Below, piece after piece: positions 12,308 through 22,473 of a stretch of 64,000 nt of DNA. The position numbers and the translations under genes were made by a program. Origin of the DNA: Paraphaeosphaeria minitans (taxonomy: Eukaryota; Ascomycota; Dothideomycetes; Pleosporales; Didymosphaeriaceae); the NCBI GenBank assembly GCA_015832175.1, contig WJXW01000016.1:806001-870000 (forward strand). Reading direction: 5' to 3'. Within the stretch, counting starts at the first letter, position 1; every line of letters begins with the position of its first letter. Under the pieces are notes generated by a model, which saw only the letters and a list, made by a program, of their open reading frames with translations, had not been told where the DNA came from and searched no databases.

Positions 12308-12456
12308 GGCCGTGTGGCCCAATGGCAAGGCGCTTGACTACGATGTCACGGGATCAAGAGATTCCAGGTATGTATTCAAAAGCTGGCAAAACAAGCCGGC
12401 AAGCCAATCAAGACAGTATCACTAACAATTGAAAGGTTCGACCCCTGGCACGGTCA
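12308..12456 (+). tRNA. tRNA-Arg(ACG) gene with two interruptions
   Basis: The acceptor arms GGCCGTG (12308-12314) and CACGGTC (12449-12455) pair fully with one G-U. The D stem is GCC/GGC; the anticodon stem CTTGA/TCAAG is perfect with anticodon ACG at 12340-12342. A 9-nt insert after position 37 (about 12344-12352) is at the canonical tRNA intron site. The T stem CCAGG/CCTGG is split between positions 52 and 53 by 68 nt (12368-12435) that starts GTATGT, contains CTAAC and ends AAAG. Without both inserts a 72-nt cloverleaf remains. The A-box-like TGGCCCAATGG and B-box GGTTCGACCCC are both intact. It may be functional after unusual processing, or a pseudogene. Confidence 0.8.
12368..12435 (+). 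other. 68-nt spliceosomal-intron-like insert in tRNA T-stem
   Basis: Begins GTATGT, has CACTAAC at 12420-12426 and ends GAAAG, sitting at a CCAG|G proto-splice context. The last nucleotide is ambiguous by one because G occurs at both borders. A 6-bp hairpin GCTGGC/GCCGGC (12382-12387 with 12395-12400) sits inside it. Confidence 0.7.
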
Positions 12457-12470
12457 ATATGACTTCCTTC

Positions 12471-12476
12471 TTTTTT
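12471..12476 (+). terminator. Pol III T-run downstream of tRNA-Arg
   Basis: Six consecutive T residues 15 nt beyond the tRNA 3-prime end, suitable as a Pol III terminator. Confidence 0.6.
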
Positions 12477-13231
12477 GTGTTGTGAGGTGGTGTAGCTATT
12501 TACCAATGCGGGAAGACTGCGGTGCAACTGAGGTTCGCCTCGAGAACGTACGATCAGGGGCAGCCTTGGATTTCCTACGCAAGGAACTGGCAGAGTAATT
12601 CGATGTACACGGTGAAGCCTCTCAGAGATGTGTGGGTACAGAATCGGGGTTCTCCTACTTAACCTCGCGGTTGCGCGTTTCCTTTTTGTAGGCCTCGGTT
12701 GTGGTCACTGTTGCGCTTAGACTTGCCGCGCCTTACCGTACGGTACCTACCTACCCTGAAGCTAGCTCGCTCTACAGTTCCCTATCCCACACCCTGAAGT
12801 CTACCTACGCATGATAGCACGAGGCACGCCATAATTCGTCTCTCTCACGTTGTCAGGCCATTGTTGGGGCAAGGCGTCATTGATAATCTGGCAAAACGCT
12901 CGCGCAGACAGCTACAGCTAGGTAGATGTAAGCTCCGAAATCGGCGCTCGCACCATTTGTATTGGGACTTGCATTTGAAGTACTGATTCCGGCGGACAAA
13001 ACGCCAGGTCGAAAGACTGAAATTGAAAACATACCGCAGAGACAAAAAGTCCGTATGCAGGTATCTTGACTGTTATTCACACGTTTGGAGTGATCTATCT
13101 CGGCCGCGCATTCAGCGATACGACCGAAGCCTTTCTTGCAACCTCACACCAGACCAGTACCTCTTCACACCTACCGTACTTCACCTCCAATAGTCCTTCT
13201 CCAGGCCTAAAAACTATAATCAACCACCACA
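12477..13231. other. Intergenic region upstream of the PNPOx-like gene
   Basis: No gene, RNA or repeat recognised. It should contain the promoter of the gene starting at 13232, including a pyrimidine-rich leader ending CCACCACAATG at the start codon. Confidence 0.5.
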
Positions 13232-14079
13232 ATGGGCGTCTACTACGAAACCATCCCGGACTCCCTCAAACCATGGATCCTCGACCAGAAAATGCTTTTC
13301 GTCGGTACCGCGCCGCTCTCCCCGACCGGCCATATCAACATCTCCCCCAAAGGCGGCAAGCAATTCGGCATCGTCTCGCCCACGCAGTTCTGGTACCTCG
13401 ACCTCACCGGCTCCGGCGTCGAGACGCATGCCCACCTGCACGAGCCCCGCAACGGCCGCATCTGCGTAATGTTCGTGGCGTACACGGGGCCGCCCCGGAT
13501 CGTGCGCATCTGGGGCACCGGACGGGCGGTCGAGAATGGGACGCCCGAGTGGGATGTGTTTGTGCGGGAGAACAAGGTGGATGCTATCCCCGGGAGCCGG
13601 AGTATCATACTGGTGGATGTCCATCAGTGTGCGACGAGCTGTGGGTTCAGCGTGCCGACGTTTGAGTGGACAGGGTGGCGGACGACGCTGGATGATTTCT
13701 TTGCGAAGAAGGAGATGAAATTCCTGCAAGGGCGGGAGGAGGAGAGCATGGATCGGTAGGCGCAGATCTGTCCCACAACACTGCTCGTGAAGCTAACGAT
13801 GGAAGGTACTGGGCGTTCAAGTCGCAATACAGCATCGACGGCATGCCCGGCATGAAGCGCGGATACGAGTTCGCGCAGAAGAACAACGTCGCGCCGCTCA
13901 AGAAATGGGTCGGCAAGTGGGCGCCCAGAGACTTTGGACCCAGACCGGCCCAGCATATTTCGCCGATGCATCTCATTCTCGTGGTGGTACTGAGCTTGAT
14001 CATCGGCTTCACACTCGCCGTGACCATGACACCGCCGGAATTTGTGCGCAAGGTACAGCGCAAGGAGTTCTTCATGTGA
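13232..14079 (+). CDS. PNPOx-like FMN-binding protein with C-terminal membrane anchor
   Basis: Two exons, 13232-13755 and 13806-14079, joined across a 50-bp intron (GTAGGC donor, CTAAC branch, AAG end), giving 265 aa. The first 150 residues match the pyridoxamine 5-prime-phosphate oxidase-like split-barrel family: LFVGTAPLSPTGHINISPKG, then RICVMFVAYTGPPRIVRIWG. The exon-2 part reads GMKRGYEFAQKNNVAPLKKW and ends with a hydrophobic segment (MHLILVVVLSLIIGFTLAV, about residues 235-253) and a short basic tail, so the protein looks membrane-tethered. Flavin-dependent reduction of a small substrate is the family expectation; the substrate is unknown. Confidence 0.85.
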
Positions 14080-14639
14080 AGCGGGGACCCCGGCGATGTC
14101 TTCTGTACTCATCGCCTGCGCTCAGATACTTTGTGGTTTTGCGAACGTTGTACTTCTGTATCCACATGATAATTCTGTGTTTTCAGAGGACTTCAGGTTT
14201 TTGGTGCCATCACAGAGCGAGAGGACCGTTGGTCGTTGTCAGCAACCCGGCCTCGACGACACCTGCATCCTCTATCCGCCGCTGAAACACTTGATACTTG
14301 CCATCTATTGCATCAGGGCCACCGCAACCCCACCCCATCGGAACTGACAGTGACTGCCAAAGCAAGTTGGTATTTATCGGCTACGAACATGCAGGACGTA
14401 TTATTTACCAGTTTCTTACAAGCATATTGTACGATTGTGGTTTTTATGATGGGATGCACTAAGATTCTAATTTTTGGTGCCGCTTTTGGCATCTTTTGCA
14501 GTTCAGTAACACATTTGACGAGGCCCACCTATCGCGTGTGCCGCAGTACTTCATCCCATTATCTTCATCCCACCGCTTGACAAGGCAACGTTGTCATACA
14601 GACTCGTGCTTGCATTACTACTATTCGTACTGCGACGTG
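14080..14639. other. Intergenic region, nothing recognised
   Basis: Contains the 3-prime flank of the PNPOx-like gene and the decayed downstream part of the MFS pseudogene. Overlapping short frames have no supporting features. Confidence 0.45.
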
Positions 14640-15317
14640 GTATGGCGTGAGAAAGACGCCGTACGTCTAGATGCCGTTCCTGCGAGCGTGCTCGTGGAAG
14701 TAAAACATATCTTTAATAGGCCAGACCTACGATTTGGAAAGCGCTGAAGCTGAAGCCCATCAGGAAGCGGAAAGCGTACTAGACGGCGTACTTGCGGGTG
14801 ACGGCGCAGGCGATGGTGAAGACACAGCCGGTAAAGGGAGACCAGAAGAGGGCGGGACCCCGGCCCCACCGTGATGAGACAATAATCCAGAAGATACCAC
14901 GGAGGGCACTTTTCTGATGAGCGTGTGGTCTCAAATTGAGTCGGAAACTTACACCATGAGGACGTTCAAGTTGCCAGTCTCGTTGATTTTGGCAGGCGTC
15001 TTGTTCCATTCCAGACCCTAGGACACGATCATGGGAATACCTGCAGCACTGTAGTTACCCAGACCAGCCATGATGGACAAGTCGATAAGAAGAGCATGCT
15101 ACTCAGTCGAAGACCAGTTGAGAGGGTCGTCCGGGTCGTCTGACGTCTGAGGAACCAGAACGGTATGCCCATCCGGCGCAAGCTTCAAGTTTCTGTCCAC
15201 CTTACCCACATTCGCATTCAAAACGATGTCGTCGCCGAGGTCCTTTTTCTCGTGGACTTGGATCACCTGCACAGCGTGGTGCAGGATGCCGGTTTTTTTG
15301 TCAGCTAGGATGTCCAT
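14640..15317 (-). pseudogene. Truncated MFS transporter pseudogene
   Basis: Reading from ATG at 15317, the frame has the MFS N-terminal signature DDPDDPLNWSS. It then hits TAG (15099-15101), continues HALLIDLSIMAGLGNYSAAG, hits TAG (15018-15020) and reaches a GTAAGT donor at 14952. After a 44-bp intron it reads WGRGPALFWSPFTGCVFTIAC, typical of TM2 and the following loop and helix, then TAG (14779-14781), RFLMGFSFSAFQIVGLAY, TAA (14713-14715), a frameshift, KDMFYFHEHARRNGI and TAG (14667-14669). Homology fades after the first third of a transporter. CAG-to-TAG changes would fit RIP-like mutation but the ancestral codons are not known. Confidence 0.8.
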
Positions 15318-16099
15318 GTCGAACTGTCAGCCGGTGAAGCAGAGGTGGTTGCGAAAGCTGTTTCGTGTACGCTGTAGGCCCAATGCATTAGGTCAGTGTT
15401 AAATATATGCGACAAGACTATGAGATGGCCGTACAAGGCAGCTCCATACGATGCGAGCGCCACGCAACTGGGCATCATGCAGTGGAGAGACGTAAAGAAA
15501 TGATGAATTAGGAACGAACCGAACTCCGAAAGCCCGGGTCAGTGTTTCTACGTGCGTATGAGGCTCCTTGTGGGATGGAGATTTTCTGATCAAAGACGCT
15601 GTGGGATCTGACGGTGTCGATATCGTCAGGCTTCCGAATTGGGATGATCGCAAGATCCCAGGTATTCGATGATCAAACCGCATTATGTGATCTTCATAGA
15701 TGCTCACAATCTAGTGTGTTTGAAAACGTTTCTTGAAGCCTCTACGCCTCTACGCGATAGATGTTGGTCTTGTGGTCTGGAGTGAAGTTGCACATCATCA
15801 TATGTGACTAGCGCTGTGACCAGGATACCCTCGCTCGGGCCGAGCCTGCCTATCTGAATGAGAACTCGGGATGTCCGTAGAGTGTCCCAGGCGGTCCAGA
15901 CTTCTGGTGGATGGTGTACTAGGCCTCAGTGTTCTCATTGGACGAGTGGTGAAAATGCTGTGTTCATCTCGGCAGTGCAGCTCACACCCACACGATGACG
16001 CGCGATCCTGGCATCGAACAATAAACAAGTCCTGCCGGAAGAGTGATTGTAGCTGTGGAGCTAAATGACCGTATTCCAGGCTTGTGAATGTTTAGCTGG
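15318..16099. other. Intergenic region, nothing recognised
   Basis: Short frames only; no domain, RNA gene or repeat seen between the MFS pseudogene and IND1. Confidence 0.45.
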
Positions 16100-17144
16100 T
16101 CACTTGTCTAATTCTATCATCCGTGCCACGTCGTTCGCCATGGACGCGAAGATGTGCGCTCTAGAACTGTCTGGTTCCGCGACTACAGTAGGCTTCCCCC
16201 CCTCAGCCCCGGCACCCATAGCAGCATGCAGCGGAAGCTCACCCAGTAGCCTCATGTCGTATGTGCGGCACATGGCTCTTAGATTACTCAAGTCTCCGAA
16301 CACGTTGTGCGTCTCCCCGCAACCAGGGCACTGGAAGCCGCTCATGTTACACACAAGCCCGAGTATATTCGTGTTCACTTTGCGGAAGAGCTCGACGCCT
16401 TTCACAGCGTCTTTGAGCGCAAGGTCCTGCGGAGTGGAGACGATAATGGCGCCATCGAGGATGAGCTGTTGGGTGATGGTCAACTGCACATCGCCGGTTC
16501 CAGGCGGTAGGTCGAGCACAAGGACGTCAAGGCCACCCCACTCCACCTCGTGGAGGAGCTGCTGCAAGGCTTTCATCACCATAAGCCCACGCCATGCTAC
16601 CGGCGAAGACTCTGGGACTAGGTAGCCCATGGACATGCTCTTAAGACCATAGTTGGATAGTGGGATGAGCTGGTTGCCTGATGGTCGTGTCAGAATGCGG
16701 GTCTGGGTCGCATCAGGAACAAGACTGACGGGCGGAGAGTCTGGGTTCGCCGGAGAGATTTAGCAGGGTCGGTATCGATGGACCGAAGATGTCAGTGTCG
16801 AGGATGCCAGCTCTGTACCCGCTACGCGCGAAGCTCAGGGCCAGATTGACTGCAATGGGTCAGGGTCGCGATCATGGCTCTGCTGGTGGCTCGCATGCCT
16901 GCAATGGTGCTCTTCCCAACTCCTCCCTTGGCGGAAGAGACGGCAATGACCTTCTTCACGTCTTTGATGCTTCGCTTTTGAGGCAGACCGCGCTGCATGC
17001 GAGGCATCTGCGGCGGCGCGCCGGAGCGAGGCAGCCCCTGTGACATGCCATTAGCTCTGCATATGAGTTTATATACACTCCAGGGCATACCAGGGGGTTC
17101 TCATGCTGCAGACGGCGCAATGTCGAGAACAGACGCGGCTTCAT
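16100..17144 (-). CDS. IND1: IND1/NUBPL-type mitochondrial P-loop Fe-S assembly protein
   Basis: Four exons, 17144-17091, 17037-16899, 16849-16730 and 16677-16100, give 296 aa. It is a Mrp/NBP35-family ATPase: deviant Walker A KGGVGKST (residues 55-62), [33 protein letters not shown] and the CPGC motif (221-224) that binds the bridging Fe-S cluster. The short basic N-terminus ([13 protein letters not shown]) fits a mitochondrial presequence, and [10 protein letters not shown] is typical of the family. IND1 inserts Fe-S clusters during assembly of respiratory complex I. Introns are 53, 49 and 52 bp; the middle one (16850-16898) uses a GC-AG boundary (GCATGC donor). The start has a good context (CCACCATGA). 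It is divergent from BFR2 with 144 bp between starts. Confidence 0.9.
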
Positions 17145-17288
17145 GGTGGCATCGCGGTGGTGACGAATGAGCGGCGAAGAAGCTCCGCAACTTGAGACGG
17201 AAAACGCCAAGATTTCGCAGCCGAGACTTTTTAGCGGGGCCGCAAAACTGCTTCCCCATCCTCACACACGGCAGCTACGCCTATCGCC
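17145..17288. promoter_or_regulatory. 144-bp bidirectional promoter between IND1 and BFR2
   Basis: The start codons of two divergent conserved genes are only 144 bp apart, so both promoters must lie here or extend into the genes. No specific factor site is claimed. Confidence 0.5.
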
Positions 17289-18864
17289 ATGAAGAAGTCC
17301 AAAATTACAGGTAATTCCATGCTGAATGGGGGGGTTCTGTTTTCATGTCTGACTCTTGCGCGCAGACTTTGATCCCGAGGAACTGCTCGACCCTGCGCCG
17401 AGCTCCAGCGAAGACGAGAACGCCGATTCTTCGGGCGCAGAAGACGACAATGCAGGCCGCGAGCATTACGCGGATGTCGGAAAGAGCAAGCTAAGAAAGA
17501 AGGAGGTTGTTCCTCTGGGCCCGCAGTACACTGGTACACAAGTTAGCCGCAGCGCCGTGGAAGACGAGGACAGTGACGACCCGTTCGCAAAGCGCTTCGA
17601 TGAGGATGGCAGCGGCAGCGGCAGCGGAAGCGATGATGAATACGATGGCGAAGCCCACCTTGAAAATGGCGTAGCCCAAGGATCGGATCCAGGAAGTGAC
17701 GAAGAAGACGAGGAAGCTGGAGACGAAGGGGAAGGCTCGGATCAGGACGAGGACATGTTTGACGCAGAGGAAGACGACAAGGCTGACTCGGAAAGCGCAT
17801 CGGACGACGATGTGTCCGAGGACGACGTCACCAATGATGTGGCTGCGACGAGGGCGCTTATGAGCAAGAACAAGGAAGACGTGCGCGAGTTGATGAAGGA
17901 CCAGAAATCGCTCGTCACCAGCCTCGCCGCCGCGGCGCAATCCGACGTCGCCAAAGGCCAAGCGATCAAGACGCAGCGCAAGACATTCGATTCGTTCCTC
18001 AACACACGGGTGCGCTTGCAGAAGGCACTCGTCTCGATCAATTCCATGGTCGCTGAAGACCACAAGGACGAAACTGCGCCCACTGCATCTGTCGAGGCCG
18101 CCGAGGCCGCAGCAGTGTCGCTCCTGGACAACCTTACGCGCCTCAGAGCATCGATTGAGGAAGCACGTACGGGAGAAAAGCGCAAACGAACAGCCTTCAC
18201 ATCCTCCACTGCGTCGTCCGACATCTGGGACCGATTGTGCGCACAGGAAAATTCGACAAAGAGGCAAAGAAGAGCAGTCATGGAAAAGTGGTCTGCAAAG
18301 ACACGGACGGCAAAGATTGCAACTGCTCAACGACACCTGAATGTCAGCGCCGAGCAGACATTAACTGAGGTGCTCGACTCCCAGCTCACCAACTCGACCC
18401 ATCTGGTCGCGCGAACACAGACGCCCCGCTCGTGTGCCCCTATCCAGTCGGCATCGATCAAACCTGTTCCCGATGCCAACATCTACGACGATGCCGACTT
18501 CTACGGGCTTCTTCTGAAGGAGCTACTGGAGCAACGTTCCGCCGAGCTTTCCAACAGCGGCACGGCAGAGTTTGTTGTGCAGGCGCCGTGGCAGGTAGCA
18601 CGCGAAGCCAAGACGAGGAAGGTCGTCGACACAAAGGCCAGTAAAGGGCGACGACTGCGATACACGGTGCACGAGAAGCTGCAGAACTTCATGGCGGCGG
18701 AGCAAAGAGGGCTGTGGGGCGAGCGTCAGCGGGACGAGCTGTTCACCAGCTTGTTTGGACAGCGTCTTGCACTGGGCGAACACGACGAGGTCGTGAGTGA
18801 GGATGAGGATGCAGTGGATGCAGCGGATGCCGCGGAGCAAGGCCTGATGCTGTTCAGGAGCTAG
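17289..18864 (+). CDS. BFR2: BFR2/AATF-family ribosome biogenesis protein
   Basis: Exon 1 (17289-17310) encodes only MKKSKIT; a 55-bp intron (GTAATT...CTGAC...GCAG) leads to exon 2 (17366-18864), for 506 aa. After the DFDPEELLDP start comes the conserved stretch KSKLRKKEVVPLGPQYTGTQVSR, then a long Asp/Glu/Ser-rich segment (about 85-165), an AATF-like helical region with KNKEDVRELMKDQKSLV, and a C-terminal TRAUB-type domain (YDDADFYGLLLKELLEQR; KASKGRRLRYTVHEKLQNFM). The yeast homologue acts in the nucleolar small-subunit processome. It shares a short divergent promoter with IND1. Confidence 0.9.
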
Positions 18865-19300
18865 ATAGTGCCTTCGAATGTTCAAATTGTCCCGTTTCGT
18901 TCTTTGGGTTTCGCACTGTACACATGGTGCCATTCGTCGTCTGCGGGGCGGTGGAGCGACGCCTTCAATGTCTTGCAGTTGTTGATCGACTTGAATGGCA
19001 GACAATGCCGCAGTGGAGCGTCTCAGATGAGGAGTTCACGCCCAGGTTGGGTCGAGACAGATGAATGATGACAGTGGTGTCGAGACAGATAAATGATGAC
19101 GTAGCTGGCGTTCGCTGGACCCTTGTCGCGAAGATCAGATGCACCTGGGGGAACTACGCAGATCTCCTGCTGAGCACAAGACACTCTCCCCTGAGACACC
19201 TCAGGCGGGAACAAGTTTTGCCATGTTCCCACCATCCTCTTGCCACAAGCACACTTATTCTGCCTAACATTCTCTATCTTTAACTCTACGGATTGCGCGC
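18865..19300. other. Intergenic region upstream of the alpha/beta hydrolase
   Basis: No gene recognised. The stretch includes a pair of similar ~18-bp segments near 19054-19097 (GAGACAGATRAATGATGAC), a small direct repeat. Confidence 0.5.
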
Positions 19301-22238
19301 ATGCCCATCAACACCATCACCGTGGGCGCCGCCGTCGCGCCCACCATGATTGAAACATACATCTCGCACTACCTCAACCGGCGCCCGCTCAAGCAGAAGC
19401 CGACCGCGCATATCTCGTACCACGAAGGCCTCGAGCTCATAAGAAGGTTCTTGCACTACTCGTCCTTCCACGCCGTCGAGGAAATCCAGGCCTTCACGGC
19501 GCAATGGGTGCCCGTGCCCGTTTGGGTCCATGTCGAACAGCTCGTAATACCCAACGCGCAGTTGAAACTCTCTGCCGACCACGTACGCGCCCAACTCGGT
19601 CCTGACGGAATCAAGGCTGTCGGTGGGGATACCTGGTGGCAATGGCGCCGGAATGGAAGCGAACAGCTCAAGGCTGAGTGGATTGAGATGCGCAAGGACA
19701 TGGAAGAGCGCAACAAGTCGCCCAACACCAAGGGCCAGCGGGTCATGCTGTATGTGCATGGCGGGGCCTACTACTTCGGCAGTGTAGACGAGCACCGCTA
19801 CCAAATGCAGCGGCATGCCCGCAAGCTCAAGGCCAGGGTGCTCGCGCCGAGGTATAGGCTTGCACCCCAGTTTCCGTTCCCCTGCGGATTGATGGACTGC
19901 TTAGCGGCATACCTTTGGCTGCTGGAGGAGAAGCACGACCCATCTACCATCATTCTAGCTGGCGACTCGGCAGGCGGCGGCATGGTGCTGACAATGCTGC
20001 TGGTCATGCGCGACCAAGGCATTCCTCTGCCCGCTGGTGCGATATTGTTATCTCCGTGGGTGGACCTCACACACAGCTTCCCCAGTTTGGCTGGAGACAG
20101 CAAGCTGGACTACATCCCTCCACATGGTTTCGTTCATAAGCCCAGCGCAAGCTGGCCCCCTCCAAACGCCGACGACCTACTGGCCTACGAGGGCAACAAA
20201 CCCATCGGTAAGACCCCCAACCCAGACACCGCAACTACACGGGAAGGGAAAAGGGAAGAGAAATCAGCGCAAAAGGAGGAGAAGCATGATCGAGTGAGAG
20301 GCTTCTCGCTCACCTATGCCGAGAAAGGCGACCTGGGCACCCTCTCGAACGCGAAGGTATCTGATGAGAGCGATGGAGCTGGGACAGAAATTTGGATATC
20401 TCATGACGGCAAATATAGTATAGGACCCAAGTCGATGCTTTCCCTCCAACTCGGCGGAAAGCTCATCGAGATCAAGGATCAGATTCAGCTGTATGCGCCC
20501 AACCACATGCTCACTCACCCGCTAGTTTCACCCGCTCTGCAGCCTTCCTTGGGTGGGCTTCCTCCCCTCCTCATCCAGGTCGGTGGAGGAGAACTCCTCA
20601 GAGACGAACAGATCTACATTGCTCACAAGGCCGCCCAGCCGCTGGCTTACCTCCCTCCGCCGTCGAACCATCAAACAGCCCAAGTCATTTCGGAGCAGGC
20701 AGCTCGGTACAGGCCCACGAACGTACAGCTACAAGTTTGGGATGACCTCTGCCATGTCGCGCCGACACTTAGTTTCACTCGGCCGGCAAAGTACATGTAC
20801 CGCGGCGTAGCACAGTTTGGTGCTTGGGCCCTCGCCCGTGCGCAGAAGACTTCAATCGACATCATGGACGATGACAACATCTCCATCGTTAGCAGTGACT
20901 CGGGATCTACTTCATCCGACAGCCAGCTGGGCGCAGAGGACATCAAGCTGAGCATGCCGCAAAGCGCGCAGCACGTCGACTTCGAAAGCGTGACCACCAA
21001 GAGAGAGCAAGGTACTGTGGTAGGCAGAGCAGGCGACCCTATCCCCCCGTTCGAAAACCACATGATCCGCCAACGAGTCGACCGCCACGGACGCATTTAC
21101 CCGCTTCCTCAGCCCAGCGAATTGGCGGCCCTCAACATGCCGAATGCCGACGTGGGCGTTCCGAAGAAGGGTCCAGTTAACAAGTGGATGGAGGCTCAAC
21201 AGCAGTGGAACGGCAAGTTTGCGAAGCAGAAGCTCAAGATCCAGCGCAAGCGTATGCGGGACATGGAGAAGGGGTACGAAGGGTTCGAGGGCGAGACACC
21301 GCCTCCGACCGCACTGGCAGGTCGTATAGTGAAGGGTATGAAAAAGGAGAAGAAGGCGAAGAAGAGTTGGGGTATGGCGATGTGGAGTTTATGGGGAAGC
21401 AAGCACGACGAAGCCACTGTAGGTACCCAAAAAGCCCTTCCCACATCAATAGATTTGCTGACACGCCCTGCAGATCGTTCGCGAAGAACAAGCCAACCAG
21501 TCCTCCGAAGCAGACCCCTCCCAATACACCGCCGAACCCACCCCAACAGACGGTACATTCGACACACGCCCTTCACTCTCACCCCGCGCATCCCGCCGCA
21601 GCAGATCCAAACACCTCGCCCCAGCTGGCGCACCCACCACCCACTCGCGCTCCCGCTCCCGCCACTCTACCGTCACAGACCGCGGCCAAATCAGCGCTTC
21701 CACAGACGAACTCGCGCACCTCGCACCGCCGCCCACCCTCGCCGACGCCACCGTCCTCGCGCCCGAGCGCGACAGCAGCGGCGACGTGCCCAGACCTGCG
21801 CCTACGCTCGTGTTGCCAGATGATAGCGATGGACAGGAGCGACCGCAGAGCCCGCCGACGCTGATCCCCGCGACAGATACGCTGAGTACAAGGCCGACGA
21901 GGGGAGGTGTTGCGTATCCGTTTACGCTGAGGATGGGTGGGGATGCGGATGGGGACGCTAATGCCAGTATGCTCACGTTGCAGAGTATCAATTTGGGGAG
22001 CCCGGGCCTGGAAGAGGAGGGCAAGAAGGAGCTCATTGGGGAGGGGGAGGAAGGAGGTGAGAGGCCGGGTGTAGAGCGGTTCGCTACTACTGCGGATATT
22101 GGCGCGTTGGGGGAGGTGAAGGACGTACAGGAACAAGAGAACGAGGGCATTGAGAGACCAGGTGTAGAGCGCTTCGAGACGGCAAAGGAGGATCTGAGTA
22201 CACTGGCTGCTTCCGCAAACGGGCATGAGAAGGCGTAG
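19301..22238 (+). CDS. HSL-type alpha/beta hydrolase with long disordered tail
   Basis: Exons 19301-21418 and 21474-22238, with a 55-bp intron (GTAGGT, CTGAC, GCAG); 960 aa. The catalytic domain lies in roughly residues 140-510. It has the oxyanion-hole motif HGGAYYFG (His about 153), nucleophile elbow GDSAGG (Ser about 223), acidic residue in GGELLRDE (about 435) and His in WDDLCHVAP (about 485), the order expected for the hormone-sensitive lipase/esterase family. The C-terminal 450 residues are charged and low complexity; near the end ERPGVERF occurs twice. Family members hydrolyse acyl esters; substrate and location are not evident and no signal peptide is seen. The tail is unusually long for this fold. 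Confidence 0.85.
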
Positions 22239-22473
22239 ATGCGGCAGAGTTCCCTTCATTGCGTATACCACTTCCCTTCTTTCCATTAACCACACCCCAC
22301 CTATCCCCTTCATAGGCACCAAGAAACAATAAATATAATACCATACCATACCCTTCTATCGCATCGACACGAAGACCGGACCTAAGACGAAGCTCAATTA
22401 GAGTCTACCTATAAGTGTACCCTTGTACAATATCTCTAGTGGTCACGTCTACATCAGAGTTAACCCCTTCCAC

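Noticed and set aside
12093..12432. Plus-strand frames across the tRNA locus
   Set aside because: They overlap the tRNA-Arg and its insert in several frames and are explained by the RNA gene.
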